Shown in pieces: positions 1-10,403 of a stretch of 64,000 nucleotides of DNA. How positions within the stretch are numbered: the first letter of the stretch is position 1; each line of letters begins with the position of its first letter. A program made the position numbers and the translations under genes. Where the stretch lies: positions 19,630,119 to 19,694,118 of the forward strand of contig CM077648.1 in assembly GCA_039707465.1 (NCBI GenBank), given 5' to 3'. Under the pieces are notes generated by a model. That model did not search any database. It was not told the DNA's origin and saw only the letters and a program-made list of their open reading frames with translations. This DNA comes from Rhabdophis nuchalis (taxonomy: Eukaryota > Chordata > Lepidosauria > Squamata > Natricidae).

Positions 1-50
1 GAGCCTCGCGCCCCCCCTGGGGGGCCCGCCCCACTATTTGAGAAGCACTG
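1..50. mobile_element. hAT-type MITE, end fragment
   Basis: The window opens inside a C/G-rich sequence that ends in ATTTGAGAAGCACTG. Read in reverse this gives CAGTGCTTCTCAAAT, a typical hAT (Charlie-like) terminus. The other end lies outside the window, so target duplication cannot be tested. Confidence 0.5.
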
Positions 51-210
51 GCCTAGCCATAATCCCTCTGAATGGACATCCTGATTTATTACTTGCTTTC
101 TCAACAAGAGGAATCTTTTTGAGTTTAATTAGATGAAAATAGATGGTACTCAATGATGAAAAGTGGTTCTAAGTGCATAACGAACTGTATAACATAATAA
201 TATAGGTACT

Positions 211-734
211 GTATTTTTTAGAGTATAAGATGCACCTTTTTCCCTCACAAAAGAAGGTAAAAATACAGCATTTTTGGCCTCCCAAAACCCTGTCCCCTTC
301 ACAAAATGGCTGTGCAGAGGCTTTAGGAGGCTTCCAGAGTGCTCCTGGGACCTGGGGAGGGCAGAAATGAGTGAAAAATGTGCTGTTTTTGCTCGTTTTT
401 GCCCCCCTTAGCCCCCAGGAGCACTCTTTAAGTCTCCTAAAGGCTATGCATACCCTTTTTTGGAGAACAAATGGGCTTATTTTTTTGGGAACAAATGGGC
501 TTATTTTTGTGAAAAATGAGCCATTTTTTGCTCGGTTTTGGTCCTCCCAGCCCCCAGGAGCACTCTACAAGCCTCCTAAAGGCTATGCATGGCCTTTTTT
601 TTTGGACAAAAACCATGCCTGTTTATGCGAAAAGGGCTGTTTTCGGGAGGTCTGCAGAGTGCAATTTTATTTATTTATTTATTTTTAATTTGCCTTTTCA
701 AAATCTTGATGCATCTTGTACTCCGAAAAATACG
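211..734. mobile_element. Fold-back MITE with GAGTATAAGATGCACC ends
   Basis: The left end carries GAGTATAAGATGCACC and the right end carries the inverse (GATGCATCTTGTACTCCG). The interior holds inverted and direct copies of a module containing CCCCAGGAGCACTCT and CCTCCTAAAGGCTATGCAT (near 413 and 551). A short direct duplication of AACAAATGGGCTTATTTTT sits near 466-510. The same family recurs near 39.3 and 62.65 kb, with a relative at 29.3 kb. It has no coding capacity. The transposase class is not certain. Confidence 0.6.
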
Positions 735-1095
735 TTAGTTCTCAATTTACAATAATTCATTCAGTAACCATTCAAAGTTACAACGGCACTGAAAACAATG
801 ACTTTTCATACTTATGACCATTGCAGCATCCCCGTGGTCACAAAATAACAATTTGAACACTTGACAACGGATTCATATTTAGGACGGTTGCCGTGTCCTG
901 GAGTCATATGATCAGCTTTTGTGACCTTCTGACAAGCAAAGTCAATGGGGAAGTCGGATTCACTTAACAGCCGTGTTACTGACTCAAGAACTGCAGTGAT
1001 TCATTTAACAATGGCGGCAAGAAAGGTTGTAAAATGGGGCAAATTTCACTTAACAACTGTCTCTTAGCAATGGAACAGCGTTCTTAAGGACAGAC
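735..1095. mobile_element. TA-target MITE (mariner/Tigger-like), copy A
   Basis: This is the same family as the better preserved copy at 55892-56275. Shared landmarks include a start near TTCTCAATTTACAA, AGTTACAACGGCACTGAAAA, a TCATATGATC stretch, AAGTCAATGGGGAAG and TTCACTTAACA. The right end is decayed. It abuts the preceding MITE directly. Confidence 0.5.
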
Positions 1096-1189
1096 TTTAA
1101 AAGAGATATTACTTTGAAAGATGAGGATTCCATCAACACGGCGCCTTCAACAATTATTCTTAAATCTAATCAGCTATGGTAATAAATAA

Positions 1190-2035
1190 TTACAGTGTTT
1201 GGGCTTGGACAATCTGGAACTGCTCTGCCCACAGTATGATCTAAGCACAGTATACAAAATTGTCTGCTACAACGTCTTACCTGTCAACGACTTCTTCAGC
1301 TTCAAGCACAATAATACACGGGCAAATAATAGATATAAACCAGTGGTGGGTTTCTGCAGGCTCGCACCTACTCGCGAGAGCCGGTTGGTGAAATTTAGAG
1401 AACCGGTGAGAAGGGGTTCCACCGGCGTACCTGGAAGTAAATCTGGCCCGCCGCTGCCAGTGACCCAACGGGAAGGAAAGGAAAGGAAGGAAGAAAGGAA
1501 AGAAAGAAAGAAAAGGAAGAAAGAAAGAATTTATCATCACAATTGAGTCCAAAATTTTGGTTGCTAAGCAAGAACGTTGTTAAATGAGTTTCACCACATT
1601 TTAAAAGGTGGCCACTCCCACCCTGTCACATGACTGCCAAGCCACGCCCACAAAATAGGCCACACCTACAGAGTAGGTTCTAAAAAATTTGAAACCCACC
1701 ACTGATATAAACTCAAGGTAAACCGCTCTAAATTTGATTGCAGAAAATACAACTTCAGCAACAGAGTAGTCAATGCCTGGAATGCTCTCCCTGACTCCGT
1801 TGTTGCAACCTCTAACCCTCACAGCTTCAACCTTAAACTGTCTACCGTGGACCTCACTCCATTCCTCAGAGGTCCATAAAGGGGGCGTGCATAAGCGCCC
1901 CAGTCTGCCTAACGTCCGAGTCTTTCTGTCCCCATCTATTTGTATTCATTTCTTTCGATTATATCCATGTTTATATTTATACCTGCTATCTTGTACACGT
2001 TTGACAAGCTAATACATACAAATACAAAAACATGG
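1190..2035 (+). mobile_element. LINE ORF C-terminus and 3' end, split by a MITE
   Basis: From about 1199 to 1340 the frame reads LDNLELLCPQYDLSTVYK and further. It resumes after the MITE at 1713 as a reading that includes NRVVNAWNALPDSVV and FNLKLSTVDLTPFLRG. The motif RVVNxWNxLPxxVV is typical of the C-terminal end of LINE polymerases of the RTE/Rex1 kind. The frame ends near 1877 and is followed by an AT-rich 3' tail. The polymerase core is missing, so this is a 5'-truncated dead copy. The clade is inferred. Confidence 0.55.
1341..1704. mobile_element. hAT MITE with perfect 8-bp TSD (ATATAAAC)
   Basis: The terminal inverted repeats are CAGTGGTGGGTTTC and GAAACCCACCACTG. The 8-bp duplication ATATAAAC lies at 1333-1340 and 1705-1712, which is diagnostic of hAT transposition. 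A GGAAA/GAAAG-rich microsatellite lies in the middle (about 1470-1530). The right third resembles the TA-target MITE of 15338 (CTAAGCAAGAACGTTGTTAA). It sits inside a LINE frame and was therefore the later insertion. Confidence 0.85.
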
Positions 2036-2789
2036 TGTAATCAGAATAGGCAAATCATTAAATATTCAGCTTTTCCATGCTCTTTCACAAAATGTCTGCT
2101 TATGCAAATGTTTATTCTGTTGTTCTTTTGATCTGACTATTTCTTTTTAGAAAGGAGTTCAAGAAAAAAGATTTGTGGCTCATCTGAAATTTTATTCACT
2201 TTATGAAGTCTAAAGGTTATATCAAAAGGCAAATGTCTAAGCCTTCAAGAACACAAAGATATTCCCTGGCTATGGTTCTAAGGCATTTTATTATTACTTG
2301 TAAGAAAAAGATAGAAGGATTGGGCTGTCATTCTTTTTTTAAGGGGAAAAATGTAAGGGTTTCCCCCCCCATTTTATTTCTTTCCAGCATGATCACGTGA
2401 CTTTAAATATCTGTCTGAGTATGCAGGATGGAGGATAGAGTAAAGTTTATTGGTGGCTTGGCCTGAAATTCTAAAGAAACAATAAATTCCTGCTTTAATA
2501 TGCCAGTGGAAATGAAATGCAACTGACATGTTTTTCTAAGTCCATAGCCATAGACACCTAAAAAATTGCCTAAATTTCTGGATGAAAATTAAAAAAAAAT
2601 AAAAGGGAAATAAACATATACTGCCAAAATCAAGAATTCTGATGACTACAGGCCTCAATTGCCCATGAAAATTCCATGTTCTTGCTTCATCTGGATACCT
2701 GAAATCTGGGGAGTAGGTTCTCATTAAAAAAAAAAGGCTTAAAAGAAAACTGATTCAGAGATTTTCCAGGTGTTCAATACATATAAATG
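2036..2789. other. No supported feature
   Basis: AT-rich unique-looking sequence. Only short mononucleotide runs (C8 near 2365, A runs near 2590 and 2728) stand out. Confidence 0.5.
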
Positions 2790-2794
2790 TTATA

Positions 2795-2830
<36 letters not shown>

Positions 2831-2862
2831 TGTATGTATGTATGTATGTATGTATGTATGTA
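2790..2862. repeat. (TATG)n microsatellite
   Basis: A short TA run leads into an uninterrupted TATG repeat of about 15 units. A second TATG array occurs at 41651-41718. Confidence 0.95.
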
Positions 2863-2958
2863 GAAATACATGCTCTGAGCTTGCCCTCTTAGCTTTTGAC
2901 TTCCTTTTGTTCATGAGGATGGTCTGAAGATTCTAGTATTGTTGCATTCTGCTCAATT

Positions 2959-3298
2959 AAGTGTACAGTAAAGGGTCCCCTTGCACATATGTACTAGTCG
3001 TTCCCGACTCTAGGAGGCAGTACTCATCTCTATTTCAAAGTTGAAGAGCCAGCACTGTCCGAAGACATCTCTGTGGTCATTGGCTGGTATGACTAAACAT
3101 TGAAGGCACACGGAATGCTGTTACCTTCCCACCATAGATGGTCCCTATTTTTCTACTTGCAATTTTTACGTGCTTTCGAACTGCTAGGTTGGTAGAAGCT
3201 GGGACAAGTAACAGAAGCTCACTCCATTACACAGTGCAAGGAATTCGAATTACTGAACTCCCGACCTTTCAATCAACAAGCTCAGCGTCAAAAGCATC
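2959..3298 (-). mobile_element. tRNA-derived SINE with Bov-B-type tail
   Basis: Read on the minus strand it starts with a decayed tRNA-like head. It then passes through CTCACTCC-type, AGCTTCTACCAACCTAGCAG and GGGAAGGTAACAGC blocks and ends with CTAGAGTCGGGAACGACTAG and a GGGGACCCTTT tail. Full-length sisters on the plus strand are at 24297, 48172 and 52645. It abuts the L2 copy starting at 3300. Confidence 0.75.
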
Positions 3299-3299
3299 T

Positions 3300-3925
3300 A
3301 CATGGGGCTTCCCTTGAGGTGCACTCGAAAGCTACAGCTAGTCCAAAACGCAGCCGCGCGGGTAATTACGGGAGCCACCAGAAGCTCCCATATAACACCA
3401 ATCCTGCGCGAGCTGCATTGGCTTCCTGTGGTCTTTCGGGTGCGCTTCAAGGTTCTGACGACCATCTTTAAAGCGCTCCATGGCTCGGGGCCTAGTTATA
3501 TGCGAGACCGTCTCCTGCCCCATACATCCCTTAGACCGATACGCTCCCACAGAGAGGGCCTTCTCAGGGTGCCATCGGCCGGACAATGCCGACTGGCGAC
3601 ACCCAGGGGAAGAGCCTTCTCTGTGGCGGGCCCTGCCCTTTGGAACGACCTACCCCCTGAACTCCGGACCATCACCGACCTCCGCCTCTTCCGCCAATGT
3701 CTAAAGACATACTTTTTTCATCAAGCCGGCCTAGCCTAACCTCCCATGGGGACTTTTAGAAAAGTTTTAAATTGGGTTTTTAATAATTGGTTTTAGCATA
3801 GGATCGGGATTATTTAATATATATATTAAATTATTTATCTATTTTCTATTTTGTATATCTTTTAAATCTCCTGTGCGCCGCCCTGGGTCCTCTGCGGAGA
3901 AGGGCGGGATATAAATGTAATAAAT
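3300..3925 (+). mobile_element. L2-clade LINE, 5'-truncated 3' end
   Basis: The copy contains the last 145 codons of ORF2 and a 3' UTR. The UTR ends with CCGCCCTGGGTCCTCTGCGG, GGGCGGGATATAAAT and an ATAAATA tail. It is truncated at its 5' side exactly beside the minus-strand SINE. Other copies in the window are at 11619 (-), 40311 (-) and 48475 (-), with decayed ones near 37.9 and 54.1 kb. Confidence 0.8.
3302..3739 (+). CDS. L2 LINE ORF2, C-terminal fragment
   Basis: This 145-codon open stretch is the domain after the polymerase of an L2-type LINE. Visible blocks are LQLVQNAAARVITGA (residues about 11-25), ILRELHWLPVVFRVRFKVL (about 34-52) and GRAFSVAGPALWNDLPPELR (about 103-122). The endonuclease and reverse transcriptase are absent through 5' truncation. 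It is unbroken, whereas the copies at 12.0 and 40.7 kb carry frameshifts near the RSHREG segment. The methionine used is only the first in frame, not a true start. Confidence 0.75.
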   Translation: MGLPLRCTRKLQLVQNAAARVITGATRSSHITPILRELHWLPVVFRVRFKVLTTIFKALHGSGPSYMRDRLLPHTSLRPIRSHREGLLRVPSAGQCRLATPRGRAFSVAGPALWNDLPPELRTITDLRLFRQCLKTYFFHQAGLA

Positions 3926-4011
3926 ATAAATATAATATAAATATATAAAAGCAAAGCCGTTTCCCATGTTATCAGAATGTAGGGAAGGCAGATAAATCTT
4001 TTCATCTATGG

Positions 4012-4137
4012 CAATGTTTCTTAAACTTGGCAGCTTCAAGATGCATGGATTTTAATTCCCAGAACTGCATTGCTTGCTGGGGAATTCTAGGCATTAAAGT
4101 CCACATACCTTAAAGCCATGAAAGTTGAGAAAAACTG
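4012..4137. mobile_element. Palindromic hAT-like MITE
   Basis: The ends are CAATGTTTCTTAAACTTGGC and its inverse (GAAAGTTGAGAAAAACTG). The interior is nearly palindromic, with ATTTTAATTCCCAGAACT against GGGGAATTCTAGGCATTAAA. No clear 8-bp duplication remains. Confidence 0.55.
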
Positions 4138-4631
4138 ACCAAGGGCATTGACCACAGGGGGATTAGCCACTGCTAAGGAAAAAGATGGCATCATTTCCCT
4201 AAGTCAACTGATTGATTGATTGATTTTGTTTCACTGCTGTCCCTCTTGATGAAGCTTTCCCTTGCATCAGAAAGTTAGAAGATTTGGCTGGCATGCAATT
4301 ATCCTCTCCAGAAACCATTGCTGCCTCCTGTTAAAAATGACTGAAGCTGTCATAAATAGAGATGAAACAAACACAGAGAAGATAAAAATTCAGGAATCAT
4401 GATTAAATTATCCTTTCAGGGAAATATGTAAGAAAAAAACAAGTGGTTAAAGAAACAAAGGAGAAAAAAATCTTACCTGAACTAGACAAACTTGGCCTGA
4501 GCATATTGAAAACCCCTCAACCACAATTAATCTATGAAGTAAGAACTTTGAGGGTATAAAAAAGGATCTTAAACCCACCATTCCTTGAGTTGTCTTTGAA
4601 TTTAGATATTGCAGCTTCTGTCCCTCTAGGT
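4138..4631. other. No supported feature
   Basis: AT-rich unique sequence with a short ATTG repeat near 4206. No gene, RNA or repeat family recognised. Confidence 0.45.
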
Positions 4632-4800
4632 TAGGGGTGTCAAACTCGCGTCGTCACAGAAGCACCAAGTGACATACTGCACATTTTTTCCTCTTCGCTA
4701 AATCGGGCGTGGGCTAAATTGGGCATTTTCCCCCTTCGCCAAATCAGGCGTGGCTAGCGCATGACGCCTCTGGCCCATGGCTGTGACTTTGACAGCCCTG
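4632..4800. mobile_element. hAT MITE (GGGTGTCAAACTC family), TSD TTCTAGGT
   Basis: The left end is TAGGGGTGTCAAACTC and the right end is GACTTTGACAGCCCTG. Flanks are CTCTAGGT (4624-4631) and TTCTAGGT (4801-4808), an 8-bp duplication with one change. The interior has two related TCGCTAAATCGGGCGTGG-like units. Members of the same terminal family occur at 23271 and 54428. Confidence 0.7.
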
Positions 4801-6298
4801 TTCTAGGTGATGGCTTGCAGTCTAGTTGGGAAGGAGGTGGATAAGAGTGGATATGTGTTTGTGTGAGCAAGAAAGAGCAAATCTACATTGTAACTAGTAA
4901 AGTTTTATTTAAATTCATTGGGCCTCCCTGTATGCCAAAGAACCTATTGTGCCTTAGTGTTGAAAGTTGAAAGTGATGTGTGTGTGTCTATAATTATTTC
5001 CAAGCTGTTGAGTATGTCTTGTCTTCTCTAACTGCACTTATCTGGAAACGCAAGGGGATTTGCAACTTTTTGGAAACTGGTGGTTACTTTTGATTTCTGG
5101 CCAAACAAATGCCCATTCTGAATAGGTTTGCTTAACAACGTGGTATTTGCTTTATGACTACCACATCTGCTGAAAAACTGTTGTAAAAATGAGTCTGTCA
5201 TGTGATGTGTTTAATGACTGGCACAGCTGAAGTCCATAATTCTGGGCTCATGTGGTCAGGAGAGTACCTGTGAATCTACATACTGGACTAGATCACAAAA
5301 ACACATTTAGATGTTAAAAAGAGAAACATTAGTTGCTCTTGTAAGAAATCAACTCACCACTCAGTTCTAGCCACTCTACAGCTGAATATATGTTACTTGA
5401 TTAGACTAATTAACCCACAGAATATGACAAAAGAAATGGGAATTGGTCTACATTACCCAAATAATTAATGGGGCAGAAAGGAGAAATAAAACATAGCTGC
5501 AGGATAAAAAGATATTTGAACCCTTTATGAATTGTTAGCAACGTATTCATGGGAATGTTATTAGGCACAGATGTGTTGGTCTGTTAACAAATCTGTGTGT
5601 AACTCTACATCTTTGGCCTTAATGACTGCCTAACGAGAGATTGAGATCATTAGGACACTATTTTTATCCTGAGGCATTTTGTTTGTGTGTAGGTTTATTG
5701 CCATGGATGCAGTAACCCCTCCTTTTCATTTTATATTATTTTGAACCTGAAAGAAGGCTTTCCCAATGAAGAATCCAAAGGTTTTCACTGTCTTTTAGAG
5801 TTAGAGATATGCCACCAGCTCAGTGAAGGAAAATAGATCATGTTCTGCTTTCTTGGGTTGAGATGATTTAGAGATGGCATAGAGAAGAACATCATATCAT
5901 CATCCAGATATTTATTGTGATGGATGTATACAGATATAAATAATTCCAAAGTTCAGAACTGCATAAACTAAACTAAGAAGATCTAGTATAAAATTGCTGG
6001 AAGGTGGTATTCTAGGCCAGCTTGTGCACAGATCCAGGAGTTCCAGATCCTTAGAGAAGTATGGAGGGGATCTAGATTAGTCAGCCTGTTTTTGCATAAA
6101 CTCTCCAACTCTTTTGTATGTGCTGTGAACATTCAGTAGAGTATGAGGGTGAAGGTTCATTCTCCTCACTTGTAGGTTGGTTTCCAAAAGTTTTGTTACC
6201 AGGCTAGGTAACATCTTCAGTGGAGTTAGGGGATGTCAGTGTTCTTCTGTTTATAAGAGATTCAGGTGCGGGTGGGTCAAGTGAGGGTCTTGTGATGG
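4801..6298. other. Mostly unique sequence with a weak MITE relic
   Basis: Around 5125-5280 a faint match to the TA-target MITE can be seen (GCTTAACAACGTGG, TGTCATGTGATG, AGAGTACCTGTGA). The remainder is AT-rich with no recognised gene, RNA or repeat. Confidence 0.35.
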
Positions 6299-6306
6299 GT
6301 CAGATG

Positions 6307-6469
6307 CAGTGGTGGGTTTCTGCAGGCTCGCACCTACTCGCGAGAGCCGGTTGGTGAAATTTAGAGAACCGGTGAGAGGGGGTTCCACCAGTGTACCTGG
6401 AAGTAAATCTGGCCCGCCACTGCCAGTGACCCAACGGGAAGGAAAGGAAAGGAAGGAAGGAAGGAAGGA

Positions 6470-6525
<56 letters not shown>

Positions 6526-6701
6526 ATTTATCATCACAATTGAGTCCAAAATTTTGGTGGCTAAGCAAGAGCGTTGTTAAATGAGTTTCACCACATTTTA
6601 CAAGTTGGCCACTCCCACCCTGTCACATGACTGCCAAGCCACGCCCACAAAATAGGCCACACCTACAGAGTAGGTTCTAAAAAATTTGAAACCCACCACT
6701 G
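6307..6701. mobile_element. hAT MITE, sister of 1341-1704, TSD GTCAGATG
   Basis: The ends CAGTGGTGGGTTTC/GAAACCCACCACTG and the interior match the 1341 copy almost base for base. The GAAA array (about 6441-6525) is much longer here. Perfect 8-bp duplications GTCAGATG lie at 6299-6306 and 6702-6709. The close similarity suggests recent activity of this MITE. Confidence 0.9.
6441..6525. repeat. (GGAA)n/(GAAA)n microsatellite inside MITE
   Basis: GGAAGGAA units change to an uninterrupted AAAG run. The sister MITE at 1341 has a shorter, interrupted version at the same internal position, so the array is a property of the MITE family. Confidence 0.9.
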
Positions 6702-6709
6702 GTCAGATG

Positions 6710-6965
6710 TGAGAAGGTTACATCAGGTTACATCAAGAGGTTACATCAGGTCAGGGTCAGAGGTGAATTGCTGGTGAGGGGGGTTGCGTAGGTTGGTTGA
6801 GGATCGGTGCTGTCTCTGGTTGGTTGTGTGGTTGACTTGAATTCTGAAGGGTTTGTAGGCTGGTTCATAGGTCAACGTGTCTGTTGATGGAATTGCTTTT
6901 GGAGTGCCAGGCTTTGATGAACTCAGGAGCATGGCAGGTGGTAGTGTGGCTGATGATCAGGTGTA

Positions 6966-7004
<39 letters not shown>

Positions 7005-8504
7005 ATGAGAGGTTTTGCACTATTTTGAAATAGTGCACTAATGTTTAATGAACAGTATTAAAGAACAATTAAAGAACAGTAATTCAAGCATCATCCTCAA
7101 AAAGAAGGAAGGACCAGGAAATCCCCAACCTGGCTATAAAGTTGTGCACTCTTGGCTTCATTTCTCTCTCCAATGATGTTCCTGCATTCCAAAATACTGT
7201 CCATGTTTACAACTGATGAACAGGATGCATTGGAAGAAAATTAGTCATGGCTAACTAAGTGGGTCTTATGAATAACCAAGAAATCTGGACCTGAGCTGTA
7301 TTATTAGATAGGGTGAATGGAACAAGAGAAGAGTTGTTGAAGGACTTGGGAACAGTTGGTGCAACTCTGAAGACTGTTCAATAAGTTAGAGATTTAAAAT
7401 CTGCAACAGCCTTATATGCAATTTGTAATAATATCTTGCTGTATGGACCTTGCCCTTCAGAATATATCCACTCAGTGCAGATTTCTCTTCTGCTTTTATG
7501 GTTTTCTTCTCCAAAAGTTAGTTGTCACTCCACATTAGTGAAGATATTCAATCTTCCCTGTTTTCTCTTTTTTCTTTTATTCTTGTTGCTCATCTATCAA
7601 CTTTTGAATTAGTTCAGATATGTGGACATGCTATTTTGTCTGTAAGTGATGGGTTTTTAAGATAAATTAAAATTGTAAATTAAAGGGATGAATTAACAGT
7701 AGTATATATGATAATTTCTAGATTTTACCTTGATGGAAATTCTATGAACATCAAACTCTATTCTATCATCACGAAATCTGCCACTCCATTGTTCTGCTAC
7801 CATCCCTTTTTCTCTTATATAACTTTTCTAGATTTATCTTTCCTTTAGCACTGGGCATAGTTGAAACTGGCACTATTTCTTGCCTGTTGAGAAATACTGT
7901 ACAATAGGGATACACAATTGTTTCTTCATAATTACACATAAGAAATGTTCAAAAGACCAGAGCATATAATCTTTCAAAGGAATGGATCACATAATTGTAA
8001 CTGTAACTTATGGCTACAGTATATTGATATTGGCTATATAAACAATAGCAACTGTTTTGTGAACATTACTATAACATGCCAAATATGGAGTCTTCCAGAA
8101 AGTAATGTTTGTTTGTTTATCAAACTTATTAACAGCCCATCTACTTCATAGAGAAGCTTTTTATTCTTGTTCTTGCTTACTTCAAATAATTGTTTTGGGA
8201 ACATAGATACATCAGTCTAAGCTTCTATGTCTTTAGCGATAAATATAAATTGATGACTAAGTGGTGTTTTAGCTGCTTCAAAAAATGCAGTAGGTGACAT
8301 AAAGATGTTGTTGGTATTATCCAAGGAAAATGTATAAAAATCAACTCTGTGTTCCCTTTTTCCTCAGATGTTGTATGGCTGGAAGACAGAATTCTTTCTG
8401 TTTTGGCTTTTCTCTATCTCTCAGAGTGCTAGGTTCAAGAGTCACCCAATGCAGCTTGTATGGAAAACACTGCTTTATGTAATTTATCACTGTAAGATGT
8501 GTTC
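6710..8504. other. Unique AT-rich stretch with a (GT)(GA) microsatellite
   Basis: A compound TG then GA repeat lies at about 6963-7004. Small direct repeats of GGTTACATCA occur near 6715-6745. The rest shows no recognised gene or repeat family. Confidence 0.5.
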
Positions 8505-8785
8505 ATGATCGCTAACTTGGATAGCTTTAAAACAGGATTGGATGAATTCGTAGAAGACCTATCTACCTAGGTCTCAAAGACTAACAGGTACTTCTGGTTG
8601 CTGGCATCATGAGTTTAAATACAATTCTCAGTCAAAAAACACTGGGAGAAGCCTCCAATTTCTGTATAGAAGCATTCCGGAAGCACCTGGTTGGCTTCTG
8701 TGAGAAACCAAATGCTGGATTAAGCTACTTACCCTGATCAAAATAGGGCTATTCTTAGGCTCTAATGTGATGGCATCTAGATTTG
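8505..8785 (+). mobile_element. Ancient CR1-like LINE 3' end
   Basis: Blocks near AAAACAGGATTGGATGAATT and GAAACCAAATGCTGGATTAA followed by CCTGATCA...GGGCTATTCTTA resemble the 3' ends of old sauropsid CR1 elements (…ATGCTGGACTAGATGGGCC…CTGATCCAGCAGGGCTCTTCTTA). It is heavily diverged and lacks coding sequence. Confidence 0.4.
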
Positions 8786-9133
8786 CGAACATCTTTCAAG
8801 GCTTGCTTTCTGCAGGACATTTAAGACCTATTACTTTCTCTAGGCATTTTGTTGCAGATTTAACTACAATCTCTTGAGACTTCTGCTGTTCCTTTTTTAA
8901 ACACATGCTGCTCTGTGAAAGTTGTATATGGAGAAGCAAGTAAACAACAGCATAAAATGTACTATGAGGAGAGAGGGAAGGACAAAATGCCTTTTCTTAT
9001 TTTCTTCTCTGGTTTGCAATAACACTGAATAATCCTTTGGTTCTAACACATTGCATTCTTCTAATTATACGATGTTATTAATTGTGGGAAGTTTATTGTC
9101 GCATTTTTATTTTGCTAGGAAATAAGGCTATTC

Positions 9134-9411
9134 AGGGATGGGTTGCTGCTGGCATTACTGCCAGTTCGGCGTGCACATTTGCATCTAAACTTGTCTGCGC
9201 ATGCGCAAAACGTTTAAAAAGGAAAAAGAAACATTTCTGAAATGAAAATTGTTTGGCGCATGCACAGAAGCAAAAATCAAGATGGCAGCACTGTAGGCGA
9301 ACTGGTTTGGTAGCGTGGCAGGCCTCAGTCACTACCGGATCCAATGACCCAGGCCGCCAAGTTACTACCTATTTGGCCAAACCGGTCCAAACCGGTAGGA
9401 GCCCACCTCTA
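9134..9411. mobile_element. hAT MITE with perfect TSD (AGGCTATT)
   Basis: The left end is CAGGGATGGGTTGCTGCTGG and the right end is CCGGTAGGAGCCCACCTCTA. The duplication AGGCTATT is found at 9126-9133 and 9412-9419. The interior includes two GCATGCGC/GCGCATGC segments in inverted arrangement. It belongs to the same family as the 136-bp copy at 15571. Confidence 0.8.
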
Positions 9412-9419
9412 AGGCTATT

Positions 9420-10403
9420 ATAAAATGTCAATACATTTTGAAAAAAGTAACCCCTATGAGACAATATTAATTGTAGTATGCATTTAGTTTTAATACGTAC
9501 ATAGTGTTTTTCAATAGGCAAAGGTAACATATTGTAAAGTAATATCAGAAGCTGATAAGATCTTGCACAATATTGGAAAAATGAGGAAATTCCTACAGAT
9601 GAAAACATAATTAAAAAATATTAGATTGTGTGGAAATAGATAGGTTAACATTAAAGATAAAGGATAAAGAAAATACATAATATTTTTTAACATGGGATTT
9701 ATTTTACAAATGATTAGACAATAAAGGTAGAAATTAAAAGTCGGAAGAATACCACTATATACAAGTAAATATCGTTACTATTATTGATATTATGTATAAG
9801 TAAATTGACCCCGACAATACACTATTTATTAAACACTCATCTATGTTAAAGAAAAATGTACAAATAAATCTAATATATAAAAAAGAAGCTGAGTTCTTGG
9901 CATCTTAATGAAGTAGGATGAGAATAATACCCTAAAACAATCATATGAATAAATTAGCTCTGAAGAAATAAAATCTGTCTGAACAAACCAAGGTTAATAT
10001 TTAAAATAATTTTGCAGAAGATGAAACATTAGAACTCTTTGTAATTTTTTTTTCTAAAAAACTCTGAAGCAGGCAATATCTACGAGCACTTGTTGCTACC
10101 AGTACAGGTTTATCAATCTTTAGATGTTGACAGAATATATATGTTTTAAAAGTGTTAATGCATCTTGTAATCTTTAGAAAGAGGTAATGTCTCAGCTTCC
10201 TGAAGCTGTGGGTGTTTGTGTCAGCAAGTACTGATATCTCTATTATTTCATTTTGATGGCTCCGGGTAGTAGCCTTGACTTAATAGGACATCTGAAGGAG
10301 CTCAGAATATCTCTCAACACTGATCATAGAGGTAAAATTACTTGAGAGCTTGAGTGTTTTTGCTGCTTATGTCTGATTACTTTGGAAATCATTTTAGATT
10401 TAG
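9420..10403. other. No supported feature
   Basis: Very AT-rich unique sequence. No coding signal, RNA gene or known repeat recognised. Confidence 0.5.

Noticed and set aside
2790..2862. CRISPR-like array
   Set aside because: A simple tetranucleotide repeat without spacers, in a vertebrate genome.
3302..3739. A host gene encoding a 145-residue protein
   Set aside because: It is the C-terminal part of an L2 LINE polymerase, with copies at 12.0 and 40.7 kb.
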